From Hyphomonas sp. (GTDB lineage: Bacteria > Pseudomonadota > Alphaproteobacteria > Caulobacterales > Hyphomonadaceae), in NCBI RefSeq assembly GCF_013823385.1, contig NZ_PNMA01000017.1:20810-84809 (forward strand): a stretch of 64,000 nt of DNA. Reading direction: 5' to 3'. A program made the position numbers and the translations under genes. Below, in pieces: positions 30,491 to 40,201 of the stretch (positions within the stretch are counted from its first letter, which is position 1; each line of letters opens with the position of its first letter). A model generated the notes under the pieces. The model had not been told where the DNA came from. It saw only the letters and a list, made by a program, of their open reading frames with translations, and did no database searches.

Positions 30491-31778
30491 AGCGACACAC
30501 CCTCGGCAGTTCGCGCTACTTCCATCTTCAATTCCCCCGAAATCAGGCGCGGCAATAGTAGGTCGCGGGTTTGAGCCAGGGTGCGGGATTCGGCGTTATT
30601 CGTGCCTATCAGTTCGACGTTCGCGGAAAGCGCATCACGAAAGGCCGCCAACACGACCTCGGACGGAATAACGATTTCAGTCGCAGCCACGGCGTCCGGC
30701 CTGACAGCAGGATAGGCGCCGCCATCTGCCAGGTGATTAAGTCGGTTGATGTTCTCGACACTGGTTGAGGCGCACCAAACAAACACCCTGTCTCTTGCGT
30801 TCTTTGGGCGCAAGACAGCGAAACCTGTGCTCCCAGTTAGCCCATCTTCGGCCACATAGCAGAACGAGCCATTCCCGGGACGAACCGTACCAACGATGGT
30901 ATCACCAGCTCGGAGGATGCGGCGCGCCCGGCTCGGCGCATCGGCCCAAGCGTAATTCTCCACTTTGTCGATGCTCCCCCATTTGGTGTTCGCCAAATCG
31001 ACGTATGAGACTCGCGCCGGAGCATTTCGCGCGGTCCAGCTTTCGGGGTTCAGTGAGGCGAGGTCATTGAGAGTTCCCGCTGCCCACCCCTCCGGCTTTC
31101 CCTCGTCGTCGAGGCGGTCGGGGAATAGGGACCAGAGGTCTTCGGAGAGGTAGGCGGGGCGGCCTTCCATCTTGGCGCGGGTGGGGCCGAAGTCGACGAA
31201 CCAGTCCCGGAACAAGGCCCGCGCCATCGCCTCCAACGTCTCGTTCATCTTCCGGTTCAGCTCGATCTTGTCATCGAGCGCGCCTAGGGTGTTGGCGATA
31301 GCGCGTTGTTCGGGGAGAGGAACCGCCGGAATCTCGAACTTCTCGATCATTCCTTTGGTCAGTGCATTCCGGGTTGCGCCAGATGCCGCCAGCCCAAGCA
31401 TGTGAGCCTGCATCTCCGGGGAGACCAGGAAGTATCGCAGAAACCGTGGGTCAATTACTTCAGGATTCGGCCGAATGATTGCGACATGCTGGTTCACCCG
31501 GGCAGGCAAAACTATCGGATCGACCTGGCACACCCGGGCGACGCTATCGCCTGTGATGTTCAAGAGAACATCGCCGGGCTGAACCTCTACGTTCGATAGT
31601 TGGTCAGCTTGATCTTGCGAGATGAACGCGAGCCCGCTAAAGGAAAAACGATCATTCAAGACGTTCTGACTGCGGATGAGGGAGAACGGACCTTCGGCAA
31701 GATATGCTTCTTTGCCGCCGCGTGGAGTCGCGCCGCTGCCGATCTTCAGACAGTGATCTCCGAGTCTAAGGCTCGCCG

Positions 31779-31782
<4 letters not shown>
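30487..31782 (-). CDS. hsdS: Type I restriction enzyme, specificity subunit
   Basis: 431 residues with two target-recognition domains separated by a conserved helical spacer. The first half ends with [32 protein letters not shown] and the second with [42 protein letters not shown]; both are the coiled spacers that set the distance between half-sites. [19 protein letters not shown] opens TRD1. It decides the bipartite DNA site recognised. Overlaps hsdM and the HEPN gene by four bases each. Confidence 0.95.
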
Positions 31783-33317
<1,535 letters not shown>

Positions 33318-33500
33318 GCGGTGTTTTTCCCGTTCGAATTCTGAATGCTACGTTTCATCAGGTAGGTGAGGCGTCAACCGCAATAACCGGGGGCATTCAA
33401 TTCTAGCAGACGAAGAATGACGGGCAGCATCAGTCAATCCAATCATCGCTAGAACGTGAAAGAAACGGCCAGCCAATATAAGCTGCCAATCTTTGCGAGA

Positions 33501-35012
33501 TCACGGCTCAGACGCTCCATCTACGGGCTTCTCTGATTGAGGTTCCTGCCGACCCTCGCCCTGGGTCGGCTGAAACGACGCCGGAGGTGCGGGTTCTGCC
33601 TCTTGCTGTTCGGAAACCTTTTTTGGTTCGTCATCTTCTACAACGGACGGTGAGGTTGCTCCTGCGTTGTTGTTTGGAATCGCCTTGATCGGCACCAGAG
33701 CCACCCACGCCGTGACGAGAAAGGCCAAGGCTACCGAAATTCCGCCAACCCACGAAACCCGCTTAAGGGTTTTCTCGGCATCCAAGCTCGGTTGAATGAC
33801 CAGCTTCTGGTATTCATCAGGCGACAGGAATCTGTAAATCTGGTTCCGCCACACGTCCCTCAATCCTCGCTGCAAAGCGGCAAACCTGTGTCCTGAGTAA
33901 ATCACTACGAAGATATAGCCTGTCACAACAAACATCACCGCAAGCACCAAGAGACCGGGTGCGTTCGCCACGATCCTGGCCGCTATAAGACCGATGCCGA
34001 TGGCCAGCGCAGAGGCCAGCGCGCCAACCACTTGGCGCACGGCATCGGTGATCTTCGCCGTTTCTTCCGTAACTGCCTTCCGGAGATCCGCGAGGGCCTT
34101 CAGGTTATCGGCGCTCACTTTTGCGACGGACATGGCGTGAGCAATCTTGGCGCCCTCAAGAGCGTGGCCCAGATTGTCACGCAGGCATTCTAGTGTGTCG
34201 GCACCCGCGCTTCCGGTGCGCGCAAACTCTGTCGCGAAAAGCGTGTGGCGATTCTCTGCTTCTCGGTCGAACTCGTAAACCCACCTGACCGCGGCCTGCA
34301 GGTTCTCGAAGCCCACACGGCCAATTGTGCCAAAGATGTCTCCGCCAGCTTCCAACTTTGCGAGCGCAAGGCGCGGAGGGCCTCTGAAAACGTATGATCC
34401 AGAGACATGATCGATCTCCGTGGCCAGAGCGGGCAGAAGTGCCCGAACGGCATAGCCGACCCAGAGCCGATACCTGCCGTCTTTTTCGTGCCAAGTCGAC
34501 GGCTCCACGAGAAGCCATTTGCCGATCACACTTGGGACTATCCGGTTTGTTCCGTACTCGCGGACCAGTGTTTGCGGGTTTCGGAAAGATTGCCCGACGC
34601 TGATACCGCTCGAAACCTCTTCCTCCGGAATGAACCGCATGCCTTCAACAGCGAAGGCATAATCCAGCCCGACGACTGCAATCTCTACGCCTTCCATATC
34701 GCTGAGAAGTATTTCGCCAAATCCCGCATCCGATACCACCAACGCTGCCACGTCCAACCGCGTTGGCTTGACGGCTGTGATGCGAAAAGGCCCAAAACTG
34801 TCGTCGAGATCGCCCAACTCAGTCTCATTTTCCGCTCTATCGAATATGCTGGCCTGCCAAGATAGGTCGGCTATCATCCCTGCGAGGACTTGCGCAGACG
34901 CTGCTGAAAGCTCCGAAACCTTCAGCACATCAGGCAACTCACTGACCACCGCACCGGCCGTCACCAATTCATCTAGTTTTAATGCGAGCGTTCTCAGAAA
35001 CGATGCGCTCAT
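33501..35012 (-). CDS. Unrecognised three-TM protein, partner of the NA37-like gene
   Basis: 503 residues from the chosen start (AAGGTCAC ribosome site); a 32-residue longer frame is unlikely. Residues 1-300 look soluble and mixed alpha/beta with no motif I know. A helical stretch at 300-325 leads into three membrane helices at about 329-347, 353-373 and 421-441. A disordered tail of about 60 residues rich in Pro, Glu, Gln and Ser ends the protein. The start lies 44 bases inside the upstream gene, a deep overlap that argues for coupled translation. Sequence is less GC-rich than the core genes, as in other defence islands. A soluble sensor plus membrane effector is a plausible reading, not shown. 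Confidence 0.75.
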   Translation of the reverse strand: MSASFLRTLALKLDELVTAGAVVSELPDVLKVSELSAASAQVLAGMIADLSWQASIFDRAENETELGDLDDSFGPFRITAVKPTRLDVAALVVSDAGFGEILLSDMEGVEIAVVGLDYAFAVEGMRFIPEEEVSSGISVGQSFRNPQTLVREYGTNRIVPSVIGKWLLVEPSTWHEKDGRYRLWVGYAVRALLPALATEIDHVSGSYVFRGPPRLALAKLEAGGDIFGTIGRVGFENLQAAVRWVYEFDREAENRHTLFATEFARTGSAGADTLECLRDNLGHALEGAKIAHAMSVAKVSADNLKALADLRKAVTEETAKITDAVRQVVGALASALAIGIGLIAARIVANAPGLLVLAVMFVVTGYIFVVIYSGHRFAALQRGLRDVWRNQIYRFLSPDEYQKLVIQPSLDAEKTLKRVSWVGGISVALAFLVTAWVALVPIKAIPNNNAGATSPSVVEDDEPKKVSEQQEAEPAPPASFQPTQGEGRQEPQSEKPVDGASEP

Positions 35013-36024
35013 CTGTGACCTTCTTTGTACGAATTGTGATTGTCTCACCGCCGGCCTCGGTCTTCTCACGATTGACCATGGCAGTAGCATCGTCCGGATA
35101 CACAACAACTACGCCTTCCGTAGTGCGCAGCCGCAGCATCGCGGGCTTCTTAATAATCTTTCTATCGGGAGCGAATGCAAGTCCCTCAAGCTTGGCGCTC
35201 TTCACCCTGCGGCCGATAGTCCGATCAATCCGTCCGATGGTCTTCTCGTCCTCCGGATTGCCGGCTGCCGCAAGCACAGCGTCCCGGACCGAATCTTCCG
35301 TTACCATTATGCGGTCATGTAGATGGGCCTGAGCTCGCCTGAACGCAGCGGCGACATCCTTCTCTGGCAAATCGTCTGCGTGCTCAGTAAGCACCTCGCG
35401 AAGCACCTTTACAACTGCCCGACTCAAGTCCTCGTCGCTCCGTGTGCGATTCACCTCCAAGTATTTGGCGAAATAGTCGCCGATGTCTGGTCCGGGCTTG
35501 ATTCTGTCAGTCGCACAAAGGCCAGACTCCGCTTTACCGTCTACGACCCTTACTAGGGCAGCCTTCTGTATCGAACGCTTCCCAGCAACGAAGGCCTGGA
35601 CTATGAGCCGCAGCATAGCATCGACATTACCGTCCGTCTGTTCGACTACTTCCTCATAGTCATACTTAATCAGACTAAAGAACTTAATGTTCGGCAGTCC
35701 AGCGCTAAGCTCAAAAATGAAAAAAGCGCCCTCCCGGCTAGTACCATCGTGAAAGCGGTTGAACTCCCGCGCGAGAGTCTGGGCGCCCGTCTCGAACGAG
35801 AGAGCCCCAGTGGCTATACTTTCGATAGTTCTCTTTGTGCTCGAGGCCGGATCGAAGCCAAAGACAGCTGCAGCGTCACTTTCGCGTATCCGGGCGAGAA
35901 AGAAATCTTCATGTTCCACCGAGCGAGCTGGCTGAGGCACGAATTCGGCGCCACTCACGCCGTGCAGCGCCATGTTCACAATCTTCAAAGAACTTAATTC
36001 GTCGTCACTCAGAAATCCCACCAT
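34969..36024 (-). CDS. NA37/NdpA-like protein (tentative), first gene of a two-gene defence-type unit
   Basis: 351 residues from ATG 36024, preceded by AAGGGGGAAG; the 50-residue upstream extension is rejected. The body resembles the 37-kDa nucleoid-associated protein family (PF04245; YejK/NdpA): LKIVNMALHGVSG at the start, REGAFFIFELSAG followed by FSLIKYDYEE, RSIQKAALVRV, and YFAKYLEVNRTRSDEDLSRAVV. The match is by eye and weak. A basic C-terminus (RIDRTIGRRVKSAKLEG) may bind nucleic acid. It overlaps the membrane-protein gene by 44 bases and is followed by the type I operon after a 183-base gap. Confidence 0.65.
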   Translation of the reverse strand: MVGFLSDDELSSLKIVNMALHGVSGAEFVPQPARSVEHEDFFLARIRESDAAAVFGFDPASSTKRTIESIATGALSFETGAQTLAREFNRFHDGTSREGAFFIFELSAGLPNIKFFSLIKYDYEEVVEQTDGNVDAMLRLIVQAFVAGKRSIQKAALVRVVDGKAESGLCATDRIKPGPDIGDYFAKYLEVNRTRSDEDLSRAVVKVLREVLTEHADDLPEKDVAAAFRRAQAHLHDRIMVTEDSVRDAVLAAAGNPEDEKTIGRIDRTIGRRVKSAKLEGLAFAPDRKIIKKPAMLRLRTTEGVVVVYPDDATAMVNREKTEAGGETITIRTKKVTDERIVSENARIKTR

Positions 36025-36754
36025 CTTCCCCCTTAGATTGTAGGCGTTTTCTGTACTAAATCGTGGCTTTAGGCAACAACCGCGCCGAAACTTACACCCG
36101 CACGCGAATGGTCCCCGGAACGAAAAATCTGTGAAACGCTTTCTAACATCAATTTTGGAACAAATATAGAACAAAAAGCTCCTGGCTAAACGATGACACT
36201 GATCGTCAGATGATCTGAGGCTTCCCTAAGAAACTGGTTCATATGCGACTAACTCCAACTTGCTCATCGCGCGATATCTTTTTCCCGCCCTGCCCCGTTC
36301 CGGGGGCTGTTCGATGGGCGGTTGCCCATCGGCCCGGCTCGGCTCCGGTCCCCACGCTGCCCTGCGGGCCATCGCGGCGCTGCGGGGTCTCCCCGGCAGG
36401 GCGGCGCACAGGCGCTTCCCATTGGCGGGGCAAGGGGGTCACCTGTGCGATGCGTTCGCTCATAAATGTCTGAAGGCGGCGCCTGGTTGTTTCAGCTCCA
36501 CGCGAGACAGGTCAAATCGTGGCGCCGGCATCTCAAAAGCATCAAAGCCTCTGCACACGGCGGGAGGGGCCGGACGTCGCTTATGCCGGGGCGCGGCGGA
36601 CGCGCACGGGGGGCGGGATTATAAGCGTCTGGATTGTTGCTGTCCTCCGACCTGACCCCGTGCCCGCCCGCCTTTTACGCCCCGCCAGCGCGCCTTTCTC
36701 CGCCCCCTCCCGCCTTATGCGGGAAGGCACCCGGGACAGAGAGGAGCACGGATT
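36025..36754. other. Gene-poor spacer between the defence block and ardA
   Basis: 730 bases. The left part (to about 36240) is AT-rich and must hold the promoter of the NA37-like gene. The right part is GC-rich and resembles the long leaders often found before plasmid ardA genes. Short ORFs here have no domain and no ribosome site. Confidence 0.6.
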
Positions 36755-37309
36755 ATGACTGACCCTGTTGAACCAACCCCCGCCGTAGCGGCTGACGCCC
36801 CTGCCCGGCCGCGTATTTATGTGGCCTGCCTTGCCGCCTATAACTCCGGCATCCTGCATGGAAGGTGGATTGCTGTTACCACTCCCGATGAAGTGAAAGC
36901 GGAAGTGGGCGCCATGCTGAGTGAAAGCCCGGTGCCTCGCGCCGAAGAATGGGCAATCCATGACTATGAAGGGTTCGAGGGCATATGCCTCTCTGAACAC
37001 GCGTCCTTCGAGACGGTCTGCGAACTGGCCAGCTTTATTGAAGAGCGCGGCAGGCTGGCGGCGAAGCTTTACAGCCATTTTGGCAACGGTCTCACCGAAG
37101 CCCGCGCCGCGTTCGAGAACTATGCCGGGCAGTATCAGACGGCAGGCGCGTTCGCCGAAGAGATGATCCGGGAAACCGGGACGGAGATTCCGGCTTCTCT
37201 GGAATACTACATCGACTGGCAGGCCCTCGCCCGTGACATGGCGCTGAATGGCGAAATCCTCGTCATCCAGGTCGGCTTTGATGAAGTGCATGTGTTCTGG
37301 TGCCGGTGA
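36755..37309 (+). CDS. ardA: Antirestriction protein ArdA
   Basis: 184 residues, acidic, with the ArdA pattern: RIYVACLAAYNSGILHGRWI at 25-44, EEWAIHDYEGFEG, LASFIEERGRLAAKLY, ARAAFENYAGQYQTAGAFAEE and PASLEYYIDWQALARDM. ArdA is a dimeric mimic of B-form DNA that occupies the HsdM/HsdS complex and blocks type I restriction, usually during conjugative entry. Its presence 3.4 kb from a type I operon on the opposite strand is notable. The ATG directly follows GGAGCACGGATT. A GC-rich, Ala/Pro-heavy N-terminal extension of about 20 residues is seen. Confidence 0.95.
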   Translation: MTDPVEPTPAVAADAPARPRIYVACLAAYNSGILHGRWIAVTTPDEVKAEVGAMLSESPVPRAEEWAIHDYEGFEGICLSEHASFETVCELASFIEERGRLAAKLYSHFGNGLTEARAAFENYAGQYQTAGAFAEEMIRETGTEIPASLEYYIDWQALARDMALNGEILVIQVGFDEVHVFWCR

Positions 37310-38011
37310 AGGTATGTGCCCTCGCGTCTCGCGCGGGCACGCCAAGGCGCCTCAGACAGGGGCAGCGCCCTTGCCGTCAATCTGGGCCGTCCACGGACAT
37401 TCGCGCAGCCCTTCTGCTTCAGTCTGCGTGCCTTGGTGCTCAGTCATTGGACACGCCCTCTTGGCCTTCGGCGGCGCATCAGCAGATCGGCCGGACTGCT
37501 GCCCACTGCGGAGACAGCGATGGGGAAGAATGATCACACCCGCCAGCACGGGCCTTCAATGTCCCCAGACCGGCGAACCCGGTTCGTCGCCGAAGCATGA
37601 GAACGACAGACAGCGAACCGGGAAAGGTCTGGCGGCTCTTCGGTGTGAAGACCATTTGGGCTCAGCCTCGTTGCGAACCATCAGGGCCGATAGTTTCGAT
37701 GAGGTCATGGGAGTGGTTTTCCGGGCACCTGCTTTTCTTCCTCTGGCAAGGTCCGCCCGCCCCCTTGTCTCCGTCTCTTGCCGTTTGACCTGGACGACCT
37801 CCGCCGTGCCTGAAACCGCCACTTTCGAGGAAATTTCCCCTGCGCCTCACGGCGCATTCCTCGCGGCCCAAATTTCCTCTGCGGGGCGGTGCTCCGCTTT
37901 GCTGCGCCCCTGCCGGGTTCAGGCCCGCCGAAGGCCGTCCTCCCGGTCCGGCGTCGACGGGAACAAAGGGTTCCCGGAAGACAAGAGCCAGGAAACGCAA
38001 AGGAGATCCCC
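37310..38011. other. Long GC-rich spacer between ardA and the DUF736 gene
   Basis: About 700 bases with no supported gene. The last 150 bases are GC-rich with repeated GGGGCGGTGCTCCGC-like words, a composition usual before DUF736 genes on alphaproteobacterial plasmids and integrative elements. Confidence 0.6.
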
Positions 38012-38335
38012 ATGGCAAACGCACTCGGATACGTCACCGAAACCAAGACCGGCTTTGAAGGCACCCTCGCCATGATGAGCCTCTCAGCCCCCCTCATCAT
38101 CCGGAAGAACGCGGACAAGACCGCTCCGGCCCAGCCCGACTACCGCATCTTCGCAGGCGATACCGAAACCGAGATCGGCGGCGGCTGGATCATGAAGGCG
38201 AAATCCAGCGGTAAGGAGTACATCTCCCTGACCCTCGCAGACCCCCAGATCGGGCCGCGCCGGATCTACGCCAACCTCGCCCCGGTCAAAGGCAAGAAGG
38301 GCCGCTACGCCCTCCTCTGGAACCCAGGGGAGTGA
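38012..38335 (+). CDS. DUF736 family protein
   Basis: 107 residues with the DUF736 pattern: LGYVTETKTGFEGTLAMMSL, a DYRIFAGDTE-type strand pair, GGGWIMKAKSSGKEYISLTLADP and KKGRYALLWNP. Small beta-rich protein carried by alphaproteobacterial plasmids and integrative elements; function unknown. AAAGGAGAT is a strong ribosome site and the start MANALGYV matches the family. A good marker that this stretch is mobile-element DNA. Confidence 0.92.
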   Translation: MANALGYVTETKTGFEGTLAMMSLSAPLIIRKNADKTAPAQPDYRIFAGDTETEIGGGWIMKAKSSGKEYISLTLADPQIGPRRIYANLAPVKGKKGRYALLWNPGE

Positions 38336-38340
38336 AAACC

Positions 38341-38367
38341 GGCCAGCCGCGCCCCGCGCGGCTGGCC
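38341..38367 (+). terminator. Hairpin after the DUF736 gene
   Basis: Perfect 12-bp stem GGCCAGCCGCGC/GCGCGGCTGGCC with a CCC loop, five bases after the stop codon. Only CTTCCC follows, so it may act as an mRNA end stabiliser more than as a terminator. Confidence 0.65.
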
Positions 38368-38446
38368 CTTCCCGGCTTACGGCAGGCTCAACTGAAGGGA
38401 GGATTGGCGCTTTGCACGCCGTGCGGCGCTCCTTAAGATGACGATG

Positions 38447-39367
38447 ATGCGAACCGACCTCGACCACCTCCCCCATGGCAAGCAGCGCGAACTCGCCCGC
38501 GTGACGGAAATCCTGTTCGAGGAATTTGCTGACGCCATGGCGGGCGCTTCTTCCCCGACGAAGAAGCAAGGCCGCATCCTCAAGATCATCCTCTTCGGGT
38601 CGTATGCACGCGGGACCTGGGTGGACGAGCCCCATACCGCGAAGGGATACCTCAGCGACTATGACCTGCTGATCGTCGTCAACCAACAGAGCGTCGTTGA
38701 TTTCGCGACCTACTGGTACCGGGCCGAAGACCGGATCATGCGGGAAACCAGCATCAGGACCCCGGTCAATTTCATCGTGCACACGATGGACGAGGTGAAC
38801 GATGCCCTCCGCCAGGGCCAGTACTTCTTTACCGACATCATCAAAGAGGGCATCGCGCTTTATGACCTCAAGGGCAGCACGCCCTTCGTGACGCCACAGC
38901 CGCAGACGGCCGGGGAAGCGCTGACCACTGCAGAAAAGCACTTTGAGGTAAGGTTTCCTCGGATTGAACAGGCCCTTACAGGCGCCAAGTTCTACGTGTC
39001 TGTAGGCAACCTGCGTGACGCAGCATTCACATTTCACCAAGCCGTGGAGCGCGCCTATACTTGCCTGCTCCTTGTAGAGACGAATTACTCGCCATCAACG
39101 CACAGCATAAAATTCCTACGCTCCCTTGCAGAGCAGATCGACCCGAACCTGATCACAGCTTGGCCGCGTGAGACGAAGCATGACCGGCGGCTGTTTGAAT
39201 TGCTCAAGCGCGGATACATTGATGCGCGGTATTCAGAGCACTACGCCATCACAGTTGAGGAGCTTGCCTGGCTCGGTGAGCGGGCGGAAGTCCTTCGGGA
39301 GCTTGTGGGAAAACGTTCGCAATGCAAAATCGAGCAATTGAGAGATGGCGCGCTATCCAGTGGTTAA
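38447..39367 (+). CDS. Nucleotidyltransferase-HEPN fusion protein
   Basis: 306 residues from ATG 38447 (two more in-frame ATG codons lie just upstream at 38438 and 38444; no clear ribosome site for any). The N-terminal minimal nucleotidyltransferase has IILFGSYARGTW and LSDYDLLIVV, i.e. the GS...DxD metal site. The C-terminal HEPN domain starts near GEALTTAEKHFEVRF and contains FTFHQAVERAYTCLLLV. In two-gene MNT/HEPN toxin-antitoxin pairs the transferase AMPylates and silences the HEPN RNase; here both are one chain, so control would be internal. Typical cargo next to DUF736 and ArdA. Confidence 0.88.
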   Translation: MRTDLDHLPHGKQRELARVTEILFEEFADAMAGASSPTKKQGRILKIILFGSYARGTWVDEPHTAKGYLSDYDLLIVVNQQSVVDFATYWYRAEDRIMRETSIRTPVNFIVHTMDEVNDALRQGQYFFTDIIKEGIALYDLKGSTPFVTPQPQTAGEALTTAEKHFEVRFPRIEQALTGAKFYVSVGNLRDAAFTFHQAVERAYTCLLLVETNYSPSTHSIKFLRSLAEQIDPNLITAWPRETKHDRRLFELLKRGYIDARYSEHYAITVEELAWLGERAEVLRELVGKRSQCKIEQLRDGALSSG

Positions 39368-39672
39368 GTTCTTCACCGGGAGTGGGCGTTTCTCCAGCAT
39401 CCAGCAGGAGCGCATCATGTTCTCGCCGAAAGTACAAAGATATCGCAGTTCTTTGTTGTCTGCAGTTGGCGCGAACGAAAATTGAAGGGATCGCTCTTCA
39501 CTTGGTCAAATTAGGCACAGTGCAGCCACTTGGACGCACCGACCGGCACTTCACGTTAAATCTCGAAGTCAGAAACTCGTGCATGAACCAAGTGAAAGGA
39601 TACGGCAAAATGCTGCGATCGTAAGAATACCGCACCTGTTTGGCCAGAGTACGCAATTTTTACGCTACCAAG
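39368..39672. other. Spacer without a supported gene
   Basis: About 300 bases, AT-richer than the flanks. A short plus-strand ORF starting inside the end of the preceding gene has no recognisable domain. Confidence 0.55.
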
Positions 39673-39978
39673 TTAGAAGCCGAGAAACGACTTGGCAGCT
39701 GACATGTTAGGAGCGTAGCTTATGTTTGACTGTCCGAAGTCTGACACAAGCGCAGGCTCCAGAACCCCTCCTCCAGTTTGATAGTCTTTTGTATTCGAAG
39801 ACAGAAAAACTGCTGTGGTTTGCATTCCTGCGGCGCGCAGCGAATCTAGTGCATCCAGATAGGTTTCAACAACAATGCAGTCTTTCGAAGATTCCTTGCC
39901 TCTGCGCGCTGGGGCGATGTTTTGATTCATTCGCTTCATCGCGCGGACGGCAATTTCATCCCTAGTAGGCAAGCGCAA
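39673..39978 (-). pseudogene. Remnant of a PIN-domain ribonuclease gene (C-terminal part only)
   Basis: About 100 residues in one open frame. CIVVETYLDALDSLRAAGM, FLSSNTKDY and LVSDFGQSNISYAPN match the last third of DUF4935-type PIN proteins, where the strand, SSNTKDF/Y motif and DF/IxYxxN end occur in this order. The N-terminal part with the first acidic residues of the active site is missing, and no frame upstream (right) supplies it before the integrase region. It is most simply a truncated gene left by element insertion or decay. It could also be a short expressed fragment. Confidence 0.6.
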
Positions 39979-40106
39979 TTTTTGGTAGTTTCATGCCGTT
40001 TCATTGGGTTGCGGAACGCTCCTTACTATCCCTGTATATATTGAATTATTTCACGATTCATGCTCCCTTAGGTTTCATCGCGTTTTTCTTCAAGCAGCGG
40101 CCAAAT

Positions 40107-40190
40107 GGGACCCGGGGTCCTTGACCCCCTGTATGAGGCTTGGAGCCGAAATCGGATCGTCTGGGGGTCAGAAGTCCCTCCCGGGGTCCC
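40107..40190 (+). promoter_or_regulatory. Nested palindrome over the integrase leader
   Basis: Outer arms GGGACCCGGG (40107) and CCCGGGGTCCC (ending 40190), inner arms TGACCCCC (about 40122) and GGGGGTCA (about 40162). The right outer arm ends directly before the AAAGGAGGAA ribosome site of the integrase. As RNA it would form a long hairpin next to the start; as DNA it could be a binding site for the integrase or an excision factor. Confidence 0.65.
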
Positions 40191-40201
40191 AAAGGAGGAA
40201 T

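Noticed and set aside
33501..36024. Identity with the Kiwa system (KwaA/KwaB)
   Set aside because: Considered because of the membrane-plus-soluble pair, but the membrane protein is far longer than KwaA with a different helix layout, and I could not recognise a DUF4868 pattern.
36260..36655. ORF in the leader of ardA
   Set aside because: Composition-driven (Ala/Gly/Arg), no start signal, no family.
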